Source: Muribaculaceae bacterium (GTDB lineage: Bacteria; Bacteroidota; Bacteroidia; Bacteroidales; Muribaculaceae). Taken from it: a DNA stretch of 64,000 bases. The DNA is taken from the NCBI GenBank assembly GCA_014867205.1, contig WGUO01000016.1:14718-78717 (forward strand). The letters are read 5' to 3'. Positions 24,365 through 34,318 of this stretch are shown here, piece after piece (the first letter of the stretch is position 1; the number at the start of each line of letters is the position of its first letter). The translations under genes were made by a program, and so were the position numbers. Under the pieces are notes generated by a model. The model searched no databases and was not told the DNA's origin. It worked only from the letters and a program-made list of their open reading frames with translations.

Positions 24365-26011
24365 ATGAAACGAATAAATGCGTTCATTATATTTCTTTCT
24401 TGCTTAATTTCGATATGCAATGCGTCGGAATCGGCAGTTGCATTATATTCGAAATGGCAACATATCGACAATGGCCGGCTTATGGACATGGGACAGAAAT
24501 TCGACAACAACAACAGTTGCGACAGTGCTCTTGTCTGTTACACCTTAGTTGCCGACAAATTGCGAAACAACTCTTCAGATTCAGAAGACAAGAGAATGCT
24601 CGCCCGTGCACTTAACAACATAGGGTTCATTTACGCCACATACTTTTTCGACTATCAGAAAGCGATGGAAATGTTCGACGAATCGTTGAAAGTGTCGCAG
24701 GGAAGCGGGTATAATGAGAATATCCCTTATGTATATCTGAATGTGGGCGGAGTCTATTTGGGATGCAACATGATGTATGGCAAAAAGTTATTCTCAGACG
24801 AGGTATGGGATTATCTTGAACGCGCCCTTAAGAGTTCAATAGAAACCAAACAACATGAAGTCGCCATTGTGGCTTTTCTCAACATGGGGCAGATGTATTT
24901 CGGGGATCACCGCGACGATAAACTGAAGAAAGCCATTCAGACACTTGAAAAAGCAGACATTCCGTTAGCCATGAAGTTGAGAGCATTCGGCCTGGAATAT
25001 GCCGGCGGACTAAAAAGTTACATGGCCCAAGACTATCTGAAAGCCGCCGAATACTTTAAAAGGATGATCTCTCTGATACCGGAGAAAGACATTCACACCA
25101 TGCGCTACGAACTGATTGCTCTGATGGCGGAAACAGAGGCATATAAATCTGCGGGTGATTATAGCGCAGCAATAGCGAAGGGAACGGAACTATTAGAAAA
25201 GTCGAGGATATGTGAATCCTCCGATATGGAAATAACTGCATGCGGTACGCTCTCGGATCTATATGACAAGACCGATCAGAAAGACAAAGCATCCGATTAT
25301 ATGCTGCTTTTTCATCATAAAAAAGACTCGACGCTCTCAGAGCGAGATATGACTATGCTGTCGAAAATGCCTCTCGTCAATGAGCTCCATGAAATGAAAC
25401 AGACGCTTGAAAAGGAACGGACAAGGCGTCAGGCGATGACCATAGTCACAATGGTCATAATCTTCTTTGTCCTAATGCTCGGACTTTATCTACTCACTGT
25501 GATACGCAGCCGGCGCAAACTCAAGTCATACGTCAAGGAATTATATCGTAAAAATGTCGAGCTCCTGAAAGCAGAACAGCGCGCCAAGGAGTTACGGGTA
25601 GACATGGCCGGAACAGAATGCAAATATTCCTCATCGAATCTGACTGCAACAGAAAGCAAACAAATTGCCGAATGTATCCTTCAGATCATGGACAATACCG
25701 AACTCATAACTGACTCGGATTTTTCACTTAAAGATCTGTCGGAACACGCGGGCTATTCCTACAAGACGGTCTCACAGGTAATTAATGAGACGCTTGGCAA
25801 AAACTTCAAGACCCTCCTCAACGAATATCGCATCAAGGAGGCATGTAAGCGACTTCTCGACTCAGGCAACTATGGACAGTATACAATCGAGCACATTGCG
25901 GAAAGCGTCGGTTTCAACTCCCGATCCAATTTCACAGTAATGTTCAAAAAAATCACCGGTCTCAGTCCCATGCAGTTTCAAAAGAACGCTCAATCCGAAT
26001 CAGACAAATGA
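24365..26011 (+). CDS. TPR-transmembrane-AraC-type regulator
   Basis: This 548-residue protein has a signal peptide (residues 1-20), a periplasmic tetratricopeptide region (about 50-330, including NNIGFIYATYFFDYQKAMEMF), one membrane helix (359-380), a coiled stretch (381-415) and a cytoplasmic AraC-type DNA-binding domain (about 453-540, with IEHIAESVGFNSRSNFTVMFKK). This one-protein sensor-regulator layout is common in Bacteroidetes. No kinase or receiver domain is present, so the periplasmic part probably signals directly across the membrane. It lies 164 bases before the C10 protease gene, and that gene and the following one are the most likely targets, an inference from position. Confidence 0.88.
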   Translation: MKRINAFIIFLSCLISICNASESAVALYSKWQHIDNGRLMDMGQKFDNNNSCDSALVCYTLVADKLRNNSSDSEDKRMLARALNNIGFIYATYFFDYQKAMEMFDESLKVSQGSGYNENIPYVYLNVGGVYLGCNMMYGKKLFSDEVWDYLERALKSSIETKQHEVAIVAFLNMGQMYFGDHRDDKLKKAIQTLEKADIPLAMKLRAFGLEYAGGLKSYMAQDYLKAAEYFKRMISLIPEKDIHTMRYELIALMAETEAYKSAGDYSAAIAKGTELLEKSRICESSDMEITACGTLSDLYDKTDQKDKASDYMLLFHHKKDSTLSERDMTMLSKMPLVNELHEMKQTLEKERTRRQAMTIVTMVIIFFVLMLGLYLLTVIRSRRKLKSYVKELYRKNVELLKAEQRAKELRVDMAGTECKYSSSNLTATESKQIAECILQIMDNTELITDSDFSLKDLSEHAGYSYKTVSQVINETLGKNFKTLLNEYRIKEACKRLLDSGNYGQYTIEHIAESVGFNSRSNFTVMFKKITGLSPMQFQKNAQSESDK

Positions 26012-26175
26012 CAAAATAATGTTCAAATTCATGTTTTAGAACAGTCGGGAACGGTTTTAGACAGGGGTTCATAAAAACAATATTTAACTTAGCGGCACAG
26101 AAGGCAACAATTCTGTGTCGCTTTCTGTATGCGATTGTATTCATGACAATATGAACTACCAAAAAACTTAATCCC

Positions 26176-29100
26176 ATGAAACAAAAACTTACAGTGGGTC
26201 TATTCGCGGCGCTTTTAGCGGCCGCGAGTGCGTATGGAACTCCGGTGACACCGGAACAGGCACTTGATCTCGCCAGCGATTTCGGGCGAAGTGCAACATC
26301 ACGAAACATGATGCGAGTTCCGACGTCATCCTCAGCCATGACCCAAGTCTACAAGCATGTCGATGTTGCTACCGGACTTGATGCCATCTATGTCTTCAAC
26401 CGAGGGAAAGAAGATGGATTTGTTCTTGTCAGCGGTGATGACCGCGCGCCCCTTATTCTCGGATTTTCCGACCGTGGCCATTTCGATTCTGCACACATTC
26501 CAGGCAACCTGAGAGTCATGCTTGAGAACTGGGGCAGACAGATATCATGGCTCGCCACCCATGACGAGGCAAGAAGCGCGGCGCCCATGCATGTCTCACG
26601 CGAAATAGGCCCGCTGCTCGGGGAGATACAATGGGATCAAACCGACCCCTACAACAGGAAATGTCCTACTGTCTCGCAGGCCGACGAGTGGGGTGATATC
26701 TCCGGGGAAGGACCGGCCGCTACCGGATGTGTGGCCACGGCCCTCGGTCAGATCATGTACTATCACAAATGGCCTCCACAGGGCAACGGCTCCATCAGTT
26801 ACACCTCGCATGGCACCGATCCTGAAGGCGATCAGGAGGATGTGGACGTATCGGTCACATTTGAAGGAACGCAATATAACTGGGACGCCATGCTTCCTTC
26901 GTTGACAAGCAAGTCTCCGTCAGACGCCATTGACGCAGTGTCGACACTGCTATTCCATGTCGGAGCCGCATTCGAATCCGTCTATGGTGTCTCCACCGGC
27001 GCCACTGATATATCAGTGGCGCCTGCGCTCATGACATATTTCGGCTACGATAAGGGCATAAACTATCTGAAACGCGACTTTCACACCTCTTCGGAGTGGA
27101 ACGAGATACTTTTGAACGAGCTCGAAAACAACCGGCCTGTAGCCTATGGCGGAGTCACACGCCGTCTCGAAGGTCACTTCTTCGTGCTTGACGGAGTGAA
27201 CACCGACGGTTACTATCACATCAACTGGGGATGGAGCGGCAATGAAAACGGATATTACCTGCTTTCATTGCTGGAGCCCGGAGTCCAGGGCACGGGCGGC
27301 GCATCAGGTGGTGCGTTCCACTATGCACAGAACATGATTACCGGAATCCAAAAGCCTCAGGAAGGCTCGGACTATCACTATAATTTTACTTGCGAAGGTC
27401 TCAGCGACATCAACGAGACTGTCGGGAGACAGGAGACAGTGGCACTGACGGCGTCTTCAGTCTGGAACGACTCTCCAAACGGTGTCACCGCCAATCTCGG
27501 CTTTATCCTTGTCGACAGCGAGGGGAACACGGTCTACCGGCAAATGGTGAAAAATGCTGTTGAGTATGGTGTGGCATATGGTGAATCAGAATTGTCATGT
27601 TCATTTATGATACCCGACAACATACCGGTCGGAGAATACATCATACGCCCGGCATACCAGATAAGTGCCGACAACTATTCGACCGACCGCCTCATGCAGG
27701 TCATGCCCGGACGTATGTCGCAGATCATCGTCTCCATTACAGAAGACAACATGACCTATGTATCCACGGGCGCATACTCGCTCTCACTGCTTGAAGTGCA
27801 TGGCGATAATGATGGAGATCTTGAGAATGGAGTGACAAAAAAGATAACTGTCAAAGTGCATAATGACGGCGGAGAGTTTTTCGGTCCGATTCAGCTCAGG
27901 ATGTTCATAAACGGACAGGACCGCACGTTTGGACGTTTCGATTTCCCGTCAAGCGGCAGCAAGGCCGTATGGACGTCAATACCGGGGCATGCCGATACCG
28001 AACTCACCTTCGATGTCGGTGACTTCGACCTTCCCGGACACGATGACTATGTTGTGCGTCTGTGGGGAAACGAAGGCACCTTTGAGGTGGACGAAGATGG
28101 ATATACCTCCACAAGAAACGCAAAGAATCTTTGTTCGATTAAGGGAATCAAGGTCGTCGGCCCGGCACTTCCTCCTGTAGTGGAGGTCGTTGACGACATG
28201 ATCGTCACAACGGCGGTCGATGGAGTGGTTCCCCGCAATGACGTAGGCCTTAAAGTCTGCATCACCAATGACGGCGGCGAATGGATGGGCCAGATGCGAT
28301 GTTCTGTATGGGATCCGGAATCATGGTCAAGGGATCCACTCGGATACGTTACTTTCACCAACTCCGTCACTATAGAGGCAGCAACAGAAGAACAATGGAT
28401 AACACTCACCGGAGGCGAAATGCCCGAAGCGTGTGAAACAGGCCGCGTTTATGAACTTACCCTACAGGAGCCCGGCAAAGACGAGGCGATGGTGCCTTCA
28501 TATTATGTTTCGACGGAAATAACTGTAGGCGAAGCCGTAGAGAAAATATCAGAACTTTCAATGGATGAAGTGTCTTTCTATCCTGAGACTGTCATTGCCG
28601 GTGTCCCCACAGAAGTCCAGTTCCATGTCTCCAACACCGGATATCGCTATAACGGCCAGTTATATTTCAGTGTCTCACGCAATGGGGAGACCCTTCACAA
28701 ATCAAGTCTGCAAAGTGCTTCAATCGAGCGAGACGAAGATGTCTATGTGGCATTTAACGAGACATTCGAACTTCCGACAGCACCGGATTATGTCGTGACC
28801 CTATTTGATGAGACAGAGAAAGAAATCGGCTCAAAAGATAATATTACATTCACCGCCGACGATCCTGTACTGACATTGACTGACGATACCCGCATTCCTG
28901 CAATCATCTACTGCAATGAGGCCACCGATTACATTTTCGGGATACACAATGCAGGATTCCGTTTCGATTCTACACTTAGATTCGCGATTCTGCTCGAAGG
29001 CGAGCAGAAATTCATATCAGACCCCGAAGTTCTCTCTTTAGCCCGCAACGAGAACGGAATCGTGTCTTTCAATGAAAGTATCAACATCGCATGCGGAGAA

Positions 29101-29403
29101 AATTATACTGTAAGGCTGCTCGATGGAGAAAAGACTGTCGGCGAACTTAACGGTATAAAAATAAAGGGATTTGTAGGAATCGACGAAGTCTCCTCGGAGC
29201 AAATCAGATTCAGCATTACAGACAATGCGATCAATCTGATCAATGTCACATCTGCCGAGGTTGCCATATATGCCGCTGACGGACGTCTTGTGAAATCGGC
29301 CAGAAACCTGAGCAAGATCGACATAGCGAACCTTTCGAACGGCGCATATATGCTGGTAGTCAAGACAAACGATAATGTCAAAACCTTAAAATTCATCAAA
29401 TAA
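26176..29403 (+). CDS. Secreted C10-family cysteine protease (streptopain-like) with sorting tail
   Basis: The 1075-residue protein has a signal peptide, a propeptide region (about 22-140, with FVLVSGDDRAPLILGFSD), and a C10 peptidase domain with the catalytic Cys185 in GPAATGCVATALGQIMYYH and His334 in GHFFVLDGVN, followed by INWGWSG. Several beta domains of about 110 residues follow, and the last 75 residues (IYAADGRLVKS, LSNGAYMLVVKTNDNVKTL) form a type IX-like sorting tail. Streptopain and interpain are known relatives that degrade host or microbial proteins after self-cleavage. The active-site residues are intact. It is followed by another secreted protein 70 bases downstream and preceded by the TPR-AraC regulator. 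Confidence 0.9.
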   Translation: MKQKLTVGLFAALLAAASAYGTPVTPEQALDLASDFGRSATSRNMMRVPTSSSAMTQVYKHVDVATGLDAIYVFNRGKEDGFVLVSGDDRAPLILGFSDRGHFDSAHIPGNLRVMLENWGRQISWLATHDEARSAAPMHVSREIGPLLGEIQWDQTDPYNRKCPTVSQADEWGDISGEGPAATGCVATALGQIMYYHKWPPQGNGSISYTSHGTDPEGDQEDVDVSVTFEGTQYNWDAMLPSLTSKSPSDAIDAVSTLLFHVGAAFESVYGVSTGATDISVAPALMTYFGYDKGINYLKRDFHTSSEWNEILLNELENNRPVAYGGVTRRLEGHFFVLDGVNTDGYYHINWGWSGNENGYYLLSLLEPGVQGTGGASGGAFHYAQNMITGIQKPQEGSDYHYNFTCEGLSDINETVGRQETVALTASSVWNDSPNGVTANLGFILVDSEGNTVYRQMVKNAVEYGVAYGESELSCSFMIPDNIPVGEYIIRPAYQISADNYSTDRLMQVMPGRMSQIIVSITEDNMTYVSTGAYSLSLLEVHGDNDGDLENGVTKKITVKVHNDGGEFFGPIQLRMFINGQDRTFGRFDFPSSGSKAVWTSIPGHADTELTFDVGDFDLPGHDDYVVRLWGNEGTFEVDEDGYTSTRNAKNLCSIKGIKVVGPALPPVVEVVDDMIVTTAVDGVVPRNDVGLKVCITNDGGEWMGQMRCSVWDPESWSRDPLGYVTFTNSVTIEAATEEQWITLTGGEMPEACETGRVYELTLQEPGKDEAMVPSYYVSTEITVGEAVEKISELSMDEVSFYPETVIAGVPTEVQFHVSNTGYRYNGQLYFSVSRNGETLHKSSLQSASIERDEDVYVAFNETFELPTAPDYVVTLFDETEKEIGSKDNITFTADDPVLTLTDDTRIPAIIYCNEATDYIFGIHNAGFRFDSTLRFAILLEGEQKFISDPEVLSLARNENGIVSFNESINIACGENYTVRLLDGEKTVGELNGIKIKGFVGIDEVSSEQIRFSITDNAINLINVTSAEVAIYAADGRLVKSARNLSKIDIANLSNGAYMLVVKTNDNVKTLKFIK

Positions 29404-29473
29404 ATCCTATGACCGGAATCTTCTCTGAGTGTCTGTGAAAAGACTCACCGTGAAGATTCCGGTCAAAAATCAT

Positions 29474-32400
29474 ATGACTATGAAGATTTTCAACAATCTC
29501 GTCTGTACGATTGCCGGAGCGATAATGCTGCCGACATCAATTTCCATGGCGCAAACAGAGTCGCGCGAGATATTGAATCCGCACTTTTCAGATCACCCGG
29601 CCCGGGTAACGGTGAGAAGGGCGAATACAAATGCCTCTTACAAGACGACACTTGTCGGGTTCCTTTATTATGCCGACTCCTGGAATGATCTTGAAGGCGT
29701 GACTCCTATGGGCATCTATACCATCGGCACGACTCCCGGCTCACAGCCGGAGCAGTTCGCACGTATTGGCTTCATGAACTCACACTGCAACGGAGGCGCT
29801 GTACTCGCCGGTGACACCTACTGGTATATCTGGCGTCAGACGGATCCGTCGGGAATGACAGACATCGACATGTCTCAACTGTATTCCTACAACATAACCA
29901 CGGGTGAATTCGAGTCTTACGGCGCGGTAAGTTCCGAACTTGCCTCTAATGCCGATAAATCCTGGGACCCGACAGAGGATAGAATCTACGGGCAATATAC
30001 GATCGACGGCAAGCGCAAACTCTGCATAGTCGATTATCAGGAACAGACTGTAACGCCCGTCGGAGACTGTTATTCATATTTCGGTCTCGCTTTCGACGGA
30101 ACCGGCCAACTTTGGGGAATTGACAGTGCGGGAGACCTCTACAAGGTGGACAAAAGAAACGGTTCGGCGAATAAGATAGGCTTCACAGGTGTCATTCCAA
30201 GATATGCGCAGAGCATGGCTTTCGACCTAAAGACCAACGAACTCTACTGGGCAAGCTACACAGACGCCGGCAAGGCGTCGTCCAACCTCTACAAAGTAGA
30301 CCCGGCAGATGGCAGGGCCACGCTTATAACGGCCTTTGGCGATCAGGAGGAATTCATGGGCTTGGCAGTCATGCCGGCAACCGCCCCCGATAACGCGCCC
30401 GGTTACGCCACAGATCTTACCGTCGAAATGAATGGCTCAACCAACACCGGTCAAATCTCTTTCAATCTCCCGCAATACACATATATGGGGAATGAGCTTG
30501 ACGAAGACATTTCGTACAGAGTGCTCGCCAATGGGAATATCCTTTTCGAGGGCACCGGCGCCAAAGGACAGAATGTGACTCGAGACATAACGATCCCCGG
30601 CGGCGATGTTACAATTTCTGTCATATGCTCGAACAGTGAGGGTGACGGTCCCTCTCTGGAGTTGCGACAGTGGGTGGGTGAGGACTATCCTTTAGCACCT
30701 GAGAACGTGAGACTCGCACTCGACGAAGCCTCCGGAAAGATCAGCCTTACTTGGGATCCTGTCACCGAGGGTACGCACGGCGGATATATTAATCCGGAGA
30801 ACATAACATATACCGTGACTCGCTATCCGGATGCCGCGGAAGTCGCAAACAATATTACGACAAATACTTTCGAAGAAACTCTTGAACAGCCCGAGCTGCC
30901 CACGGATTTTTATTACGAGGTCAAATCTCGCCATGACTGGAGAGAATCACCGGAGCCCGCGCAATCAAATCATGTGCCATACGGCAAGGGTTTCATGGTT
31001 CCATATTTCAATGACTTTGACAATGAGTCAAGCCTCGGTCTGTTTTATACGATTGACGGTAACGGAGACGGTTCCACATGGAAATGGTCTCGATTCGGCA
31101 CACAGACCGCCTATATATTCACAGGCACCGACAACGCCGCACCTCAGAATGACTGGCTGATTACACCCGGAATCGAAATGAAAGGCGGCAACAGATATGA
31201 AGTCACGTATGTCATAGAGAAAAACATGAATGACGGGCGATTCTCCGACATGCTGGAGACAGCCTTCGGAACCGGAGTTGACCCTACAGCCTATACGGTA
31301 GCAGAAAACACTTTCACCTGTAAAGTCGGTAGCGCCGAGACGCGGACCGTTGTCATCGAACCTGCCCTCGACGGATATTACCATTTCGGTTTCCACGCGG
31401 TAAGCAATTGTTTCACCGGACTTTCAATTAATATCGACAACCTGAACATAGATGTCTTGGCGAATCCCGGCGCTCCTGCCCCCGTGACTGATCTTACGGT
31501 CAAGTCATCGCAGGGCACTCCTCCCGTCAACATTCGTTTCAAGACTCCGGTCCAAGACAATATGGGCAACAATCTTGCTTCAATTTCCAAGATAGACGTA
31601 TTCCGCAACACCAACGAACTCGTCAAGAGTCTTGAGATAACAGAGCCCGGCAAACAGGTGACAGTGATTGACTCCAAGGGTGCCCGGGGCATGACAAAGT
31701 ATACCGTCGTGGCATACAATGAATACGGAATCGGTGAACGGGCAGAGGTAGAGATTTTCCTCGGGAAAGATCTTCCGGGCGCACCCAGAGACATAACTCT
31801 TACCGACGAGGGTGACGGAGTACTGAAACTCTCCTGGAAAGCACCGGAAGAGGGCGCGAACGGAGGATACTGTGATCCTGCTAATCTTACGTATAATATC
31901 TATACACTCGTAAACAACTATTACGCTGACTTCAAGAAAGGATTGAGTCAGACGGAAGTGACTATTCAGGCAGAGGATTATTACAGTTCTGAACAGACCC
32001 TGAGCTGTTTCGCGGTTTCGGCTGTCAACAGCGTCGGCGAGGGCAATGCATACAGTTCCACAGAAGTCATTCTTGGTAGACCATACCAATATCCGTTCGC
32101 CGAAAGCTGGGCCGCCGGTGAGGCACGGCATGACATGTGGTATCGCATGAACAATGGCCAGAACGGATGGCTCCCTACGGCAAACTACTCTTCTGACGAA
32201 GATAACGGATGCATGCAGTTTGACGCCGCCGAAGATGGCGATATGAGCTACTTCTGCCTTGGCAAGGTCGATTTGTCCACCGCCTCGAACCCTAAACTGA
32301 TTTTCGATTATTACTCGATGCCGGGTAAAAACCTTATTCTGGTTCCGGAAATCAACCATGCGTTCACAGGAATGTTCACCACACTTCCCGCTATTGACTT

Positions 32401-32710
32401 TACAAAAGAAACAGGAGAAGACGAATGGCGCGAATTTGTGGCGGATCTTGCCCAGTTCAAGACATTACCTTATATCACCGTACGCTTCCTTGGCGTCGGC
32501 AACACAGCATATCCGCTGCGGGTAGACAATGTGCGTATCATGGATTCCGACAAGACGCCAACTTATGGAGGTATCGACGGAATACTCATCGACGACGAGA
32601 TAGAGCAGTATTACGACATCAACGGTCTGCCGGTGAAGAGTCCGGCGAAAGGCTCGGTGATTATCGTAAGATCGACAAGCGGAAAGACTTTCAAATCAGT
32701 AGTCCGTTAA
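29474..32710 (+). CDS. Large secreted protein with fibronectin type III-like and adhesin-like domains
   Basis: This protein (1078 residues from the ATG at 29474; an in-frame upstream start at 29429 would put 15 residues before the signal peptide) has an N-terminal signal sequence and a region with repeats such as LYSYNITTGEFESYG and LYKVDKRNGSANKIG, resembling a beta propeller (about 45-305). Fibronectin type III-like domains follow (APENVRLALDEASGKISLTWDPV and a second set ending in a LSWKAPEEGANGGY unit), and adhesin-like jelly-roll regions lie between them (APQNDWLITPGIEMKGG). The C-terminus (YYDINGLPVKSPAKGSVIIV) is a sorting tail. No catalytic residues are evident. It likely acts at the surface together with the upstream protease. 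Confidence 0.8.
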   Translation: MTMKIFNNLVCTIAGAIMLPTSISMAQTESREILNPHFSDHPARVTVRRANTNASYKTTLVGFLYYADSWNDLEGVTPMGIYTIGTTPGSQPEQFARIGFMNSHCNGGAVLAGDTYWYIWRQTDPSGMTDIDMSQLYSYNITTGEFESYGAVSSELASNADKSWDPTEDRIYGQYTIDGKRKLCIVDYQEQTVTPVGDCYSYFGLAFDGTGQLWGIDSAGDLYKVDKRNGSANKIGFTGVIPRYAQSMAFDLKTNELYWASYTDAGKASSNLYKVDPADGRATLITAFGDQEEFMGLAVMPATAPDNAPGYATDLTVEMNGSTNTGQISFNLPQYTYMGNELDEDISYRVLANGNILFEGTGAKGQNVTRDITIPGGDVTISVICSNSEGDGPSLELRQWVGEDYPLAPENVRLALDEASGKISLTWDPVTEGTHGGYINPENITYTVTRYPDAAEVANNITTNTFEETLEQPELPTDFYYEVKSRHDWRESPEPAQSNHVPYGKGFMVPYFNDFDNESSLGLFYTIDGNGDGSTWKWSRFGTQTAYIFTGTDNAAPQNDWLITPGIEMKGGNRYEVTYVIEKNMNDGRFSDMLETAFGTGVDPTAYTVAENTFTCKVGSAETRTVVIEPALDGYYHFGFHAVSNCFTGLSINIDNLNIDVLANPGAPAPVTDLTVKSSQGTPPVNIRFKTPVQDNMGNNLASISKIDVFRNTNELVKSLEITEPGKQVTVIDSKGARGMTKYTVVAYNEYGIGERAEVEIFLGKDLPGAPRDITLTDEGDGVLKLSWKAPEEGANGGYCDPANLTYNIYTLVNNYYADFKKGLSQTEVTIQAEDYYSSEQTLSCFAVSAVNSVGEGNAYSSTEVILGRPYQYPFAESWAAGEARHDMWYRMNNGQNGWLPTANYSSDEDNGCMQFDAAEDGDMSYFCLGKVDLSTASNPKLIFDYYSMPGKNLILVPEINHAFTGMFTTLPAIDFTKETGEDEWREFVADLAQFKTLPYITVRFLGVGNTAYPLRVDNVRIMDSDKTPTYGGIDGILIDDEIEQYYDINGLPVKSPAKGSVIIVRSTSGKTFKSVVR

Positions 32711-32732
32711 GTGGATTTTATAGACAAAAGTA

Positions 32733-32761
32733 GGGAGTCAGGCAGCAATTGCCTGACTCCT
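32733..32761 (+). terminator. Terminator after the large secreted protein
   Basis: GGAGTCAGGCA (32734-32744) pairs with TGCCTGACTCC (32750-32760) over 11 bases around a five-base loop and is followed by TCTTT. It lies 24 bases after the stop codon at 32710. Confidence 0.75.
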
Positions 32762-32833
32762 CTTTGGGGTTATAGAGTTTGTTACTTATGTCTATGAAAA
32801 TTGCAATTGACGCCGCACTTTTCTGTTGTAGGT

Positions 32834-34141
32834 TCAACCGGCTTTTACCAGGCGGAGGCCGACCTCGAGATGGGTGGTGCCGGCGATTATCTCGTCGGCT
32901 GCCTCGATTACGGTGGGAAGTATCTTGACCAGGTCGGCCAGGTCTGGATCGGCACCGAGCACGTCGAGCAGGCTGTTCATCAGCTGCTTATCCTGAAGCA
33001 GCGGCAGCAGAACGTTCTTCATTATCGGCAGCAGTGTCCTTGAGTCGAGGTAGACGTCGAGACGGTTCCCTTGCAGATTGTAGGTCAGCGGTAGGCCGTC
33101 GGCCAGCATCGGTGTCAGCTGGGCCAATATCCCCCGCAGAATCTTAAGTGCGTCAAGCTGAGTGGGTGTGCCTCCCGTCGTGCCCCCGGTTGTACCTCCC
33201 GTCGAGCCTCCTGTCGAGCCTCCTGTTGAGCCGCTTCGCGTCAGCGAGGCCATCATCTCCTCGTTGATTTTGTTTATCAGGTCGGCGGCAGCCTTCAGTC
33301 CGGCGTTGTAGTTGGGGTAGAGAAGCAGGTTCGAGTCTCCGGCCAACACATACTGCAGCAGGTTGGGCGCCGTGTTCTTGAGCGCCGGGGTCTTACCCGA
33401 CATGTCTATATACGATGCGGTGATGTTGCCATCCTCGCCAAACCTTACCTGCTTGAGCATAAGTGCCAGCATGTCGGGAATGCTCATCGTATGGTTCTGC
33501 AAGAGCGGCATCGCCATAATCATCTGGAGCAGTCCGTCGATGGTCAGCGGCTTGCCTTTGAAGTCAATCTGCGCCGAACTATCCCAGACGAGATGAATCG
33601 GCGTATCCGTTACGAGGTGTGTCGACTCGTTTACGGTATAAGCCGGAAGGCCCCAGGCACCGCATATCCGTGTATCCTTCAGTTTCACGTCTGAGATGGC
33701 GAGGGTCAGCCCGTCGGCCGAGACAGAACCCTCGTAGGCATAAGTGCAGAACCGCGAGTCTGCCTTCCCCGAAAATGTGTCGGCGTCACCGCTCGGCGAT
33801 AGCGTGAGACTCAGCGTCTCCTTCGGTGAACCGGGTATCACGCCCGGTCCCGGGATGGGGTTGGGCGTGACAGTCTGGCCGTCAGACAGCGCGACGACCG
33901 GAAAATTCACCACGCTCCCCATTACGAGCTGAGCGTGCGACGGGGCCTTCTCGTTACGGATGAAAGTCACGCTCTTGCCCGGCATCGGGGCACCCTCGTA
34001 GGTGAGTTTCAGACCATTCGAGTCTGTATATGTCTTTTTGGCAGGAATGCCCTCCTGCTTCGGAGAGTCATCCTTGCTGCATGAGGTCATAACTGCAATA
34101 GACAGGAATATGCATATGACATGAATTGCTGTTCTTTTCAT
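32834..34141 (-). CDS. DUF4925-like lipoprotein with STGG repeat linker
   Basis: This 435-residue protein has a lipoprotein signal (lipobox MTSC, Cys21, then SKDDSPKQEG, an acidic pattern linked to surface export in Bacteroidetes). The N-terminal domain (about 35-170) and the C-terminal helical domain (about 215-435) are joined by a low-complexity stretch of six STGG/TTGG units at about 301-323. The layout resembles the DUF4925 family, whose function I do not know. The STGG repeats are encoded by a 12-base tandem repeat at about 33169-33236. It is convergent with the secreted-protein operon and is probably transcribed alone. Confidence 0.75.
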   Translation of the reverse strand: MKRTAIHVICIFLSIAVMTSCSKDDSPKQEGIPAKKTYTDSNGLKLTYEGAPMPGKSVTFIRNEKAPSHAQLVMGSVVNFPVVALSDGQTVTPNPIPGPGVIPGSPKETLSLTLSPSGDADTFSGKADSRFCTYAYEGSVSADGLTLAISDVKLKDTRICGAWGLPAYTVNESTHLVTDTPIHLVWDSSAQIDFKGKPLTIDGLLQMIMAMPLLQNHTMSIPDMLALMLKQVRFGEDGNITASYIDMSGKTPALKNTAPNLLQYVLAGDSNLLLYPNYNAGLKAAADLINKINEEMMASLTRSGSTGGSTGGSTGGTTGGTTGGTPTQLDALKILRGILAQLTPMLADGLPLTYNLQGNRLDVYLDSRTLLPIMKNVLLPLLQDKQLMNSLLDVLGADPDLADLVKILPTVIEAADEIIAGTTHLEVGLRLVKAG

Positions 34142-34257
34142 AGTACTAAGAGATGGAATCGTTACTTGCTATTTGTCTAACAAATAAGTTCTCACATCAG
34201 TTCTAACCCTCTTGCGTACGAATTCTGTAACTTTGACTTTTTGCCGAGCCTTTCGGA

Positions 34258-34289
34258 TTTGTCAAAACGAGGTAAAAGCGTTATATTTG
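34258..34289 (+). promoter_or_regulatory. Consensus promoter of the ATPase/nuclease gene
   Basis: TTTG (34258-34261), 20 bases, then TATATTTG (34282-34289) is an exact match to the Bacteroidetes promoter. The start codon at 34319 is 29 bases after the -7 box. Confidence 0.6.
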
Positions 34290-34318
34290 CAAAAGATAAC
34301 TTTTGAGACAATTGACAT

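Noticed and set aside
33169..33236. Possible CRISPR-like tandem repeat
   Set aside because: The 12-base units are contiguous with no spacers and are in frame in a coding gene (STGG linker).
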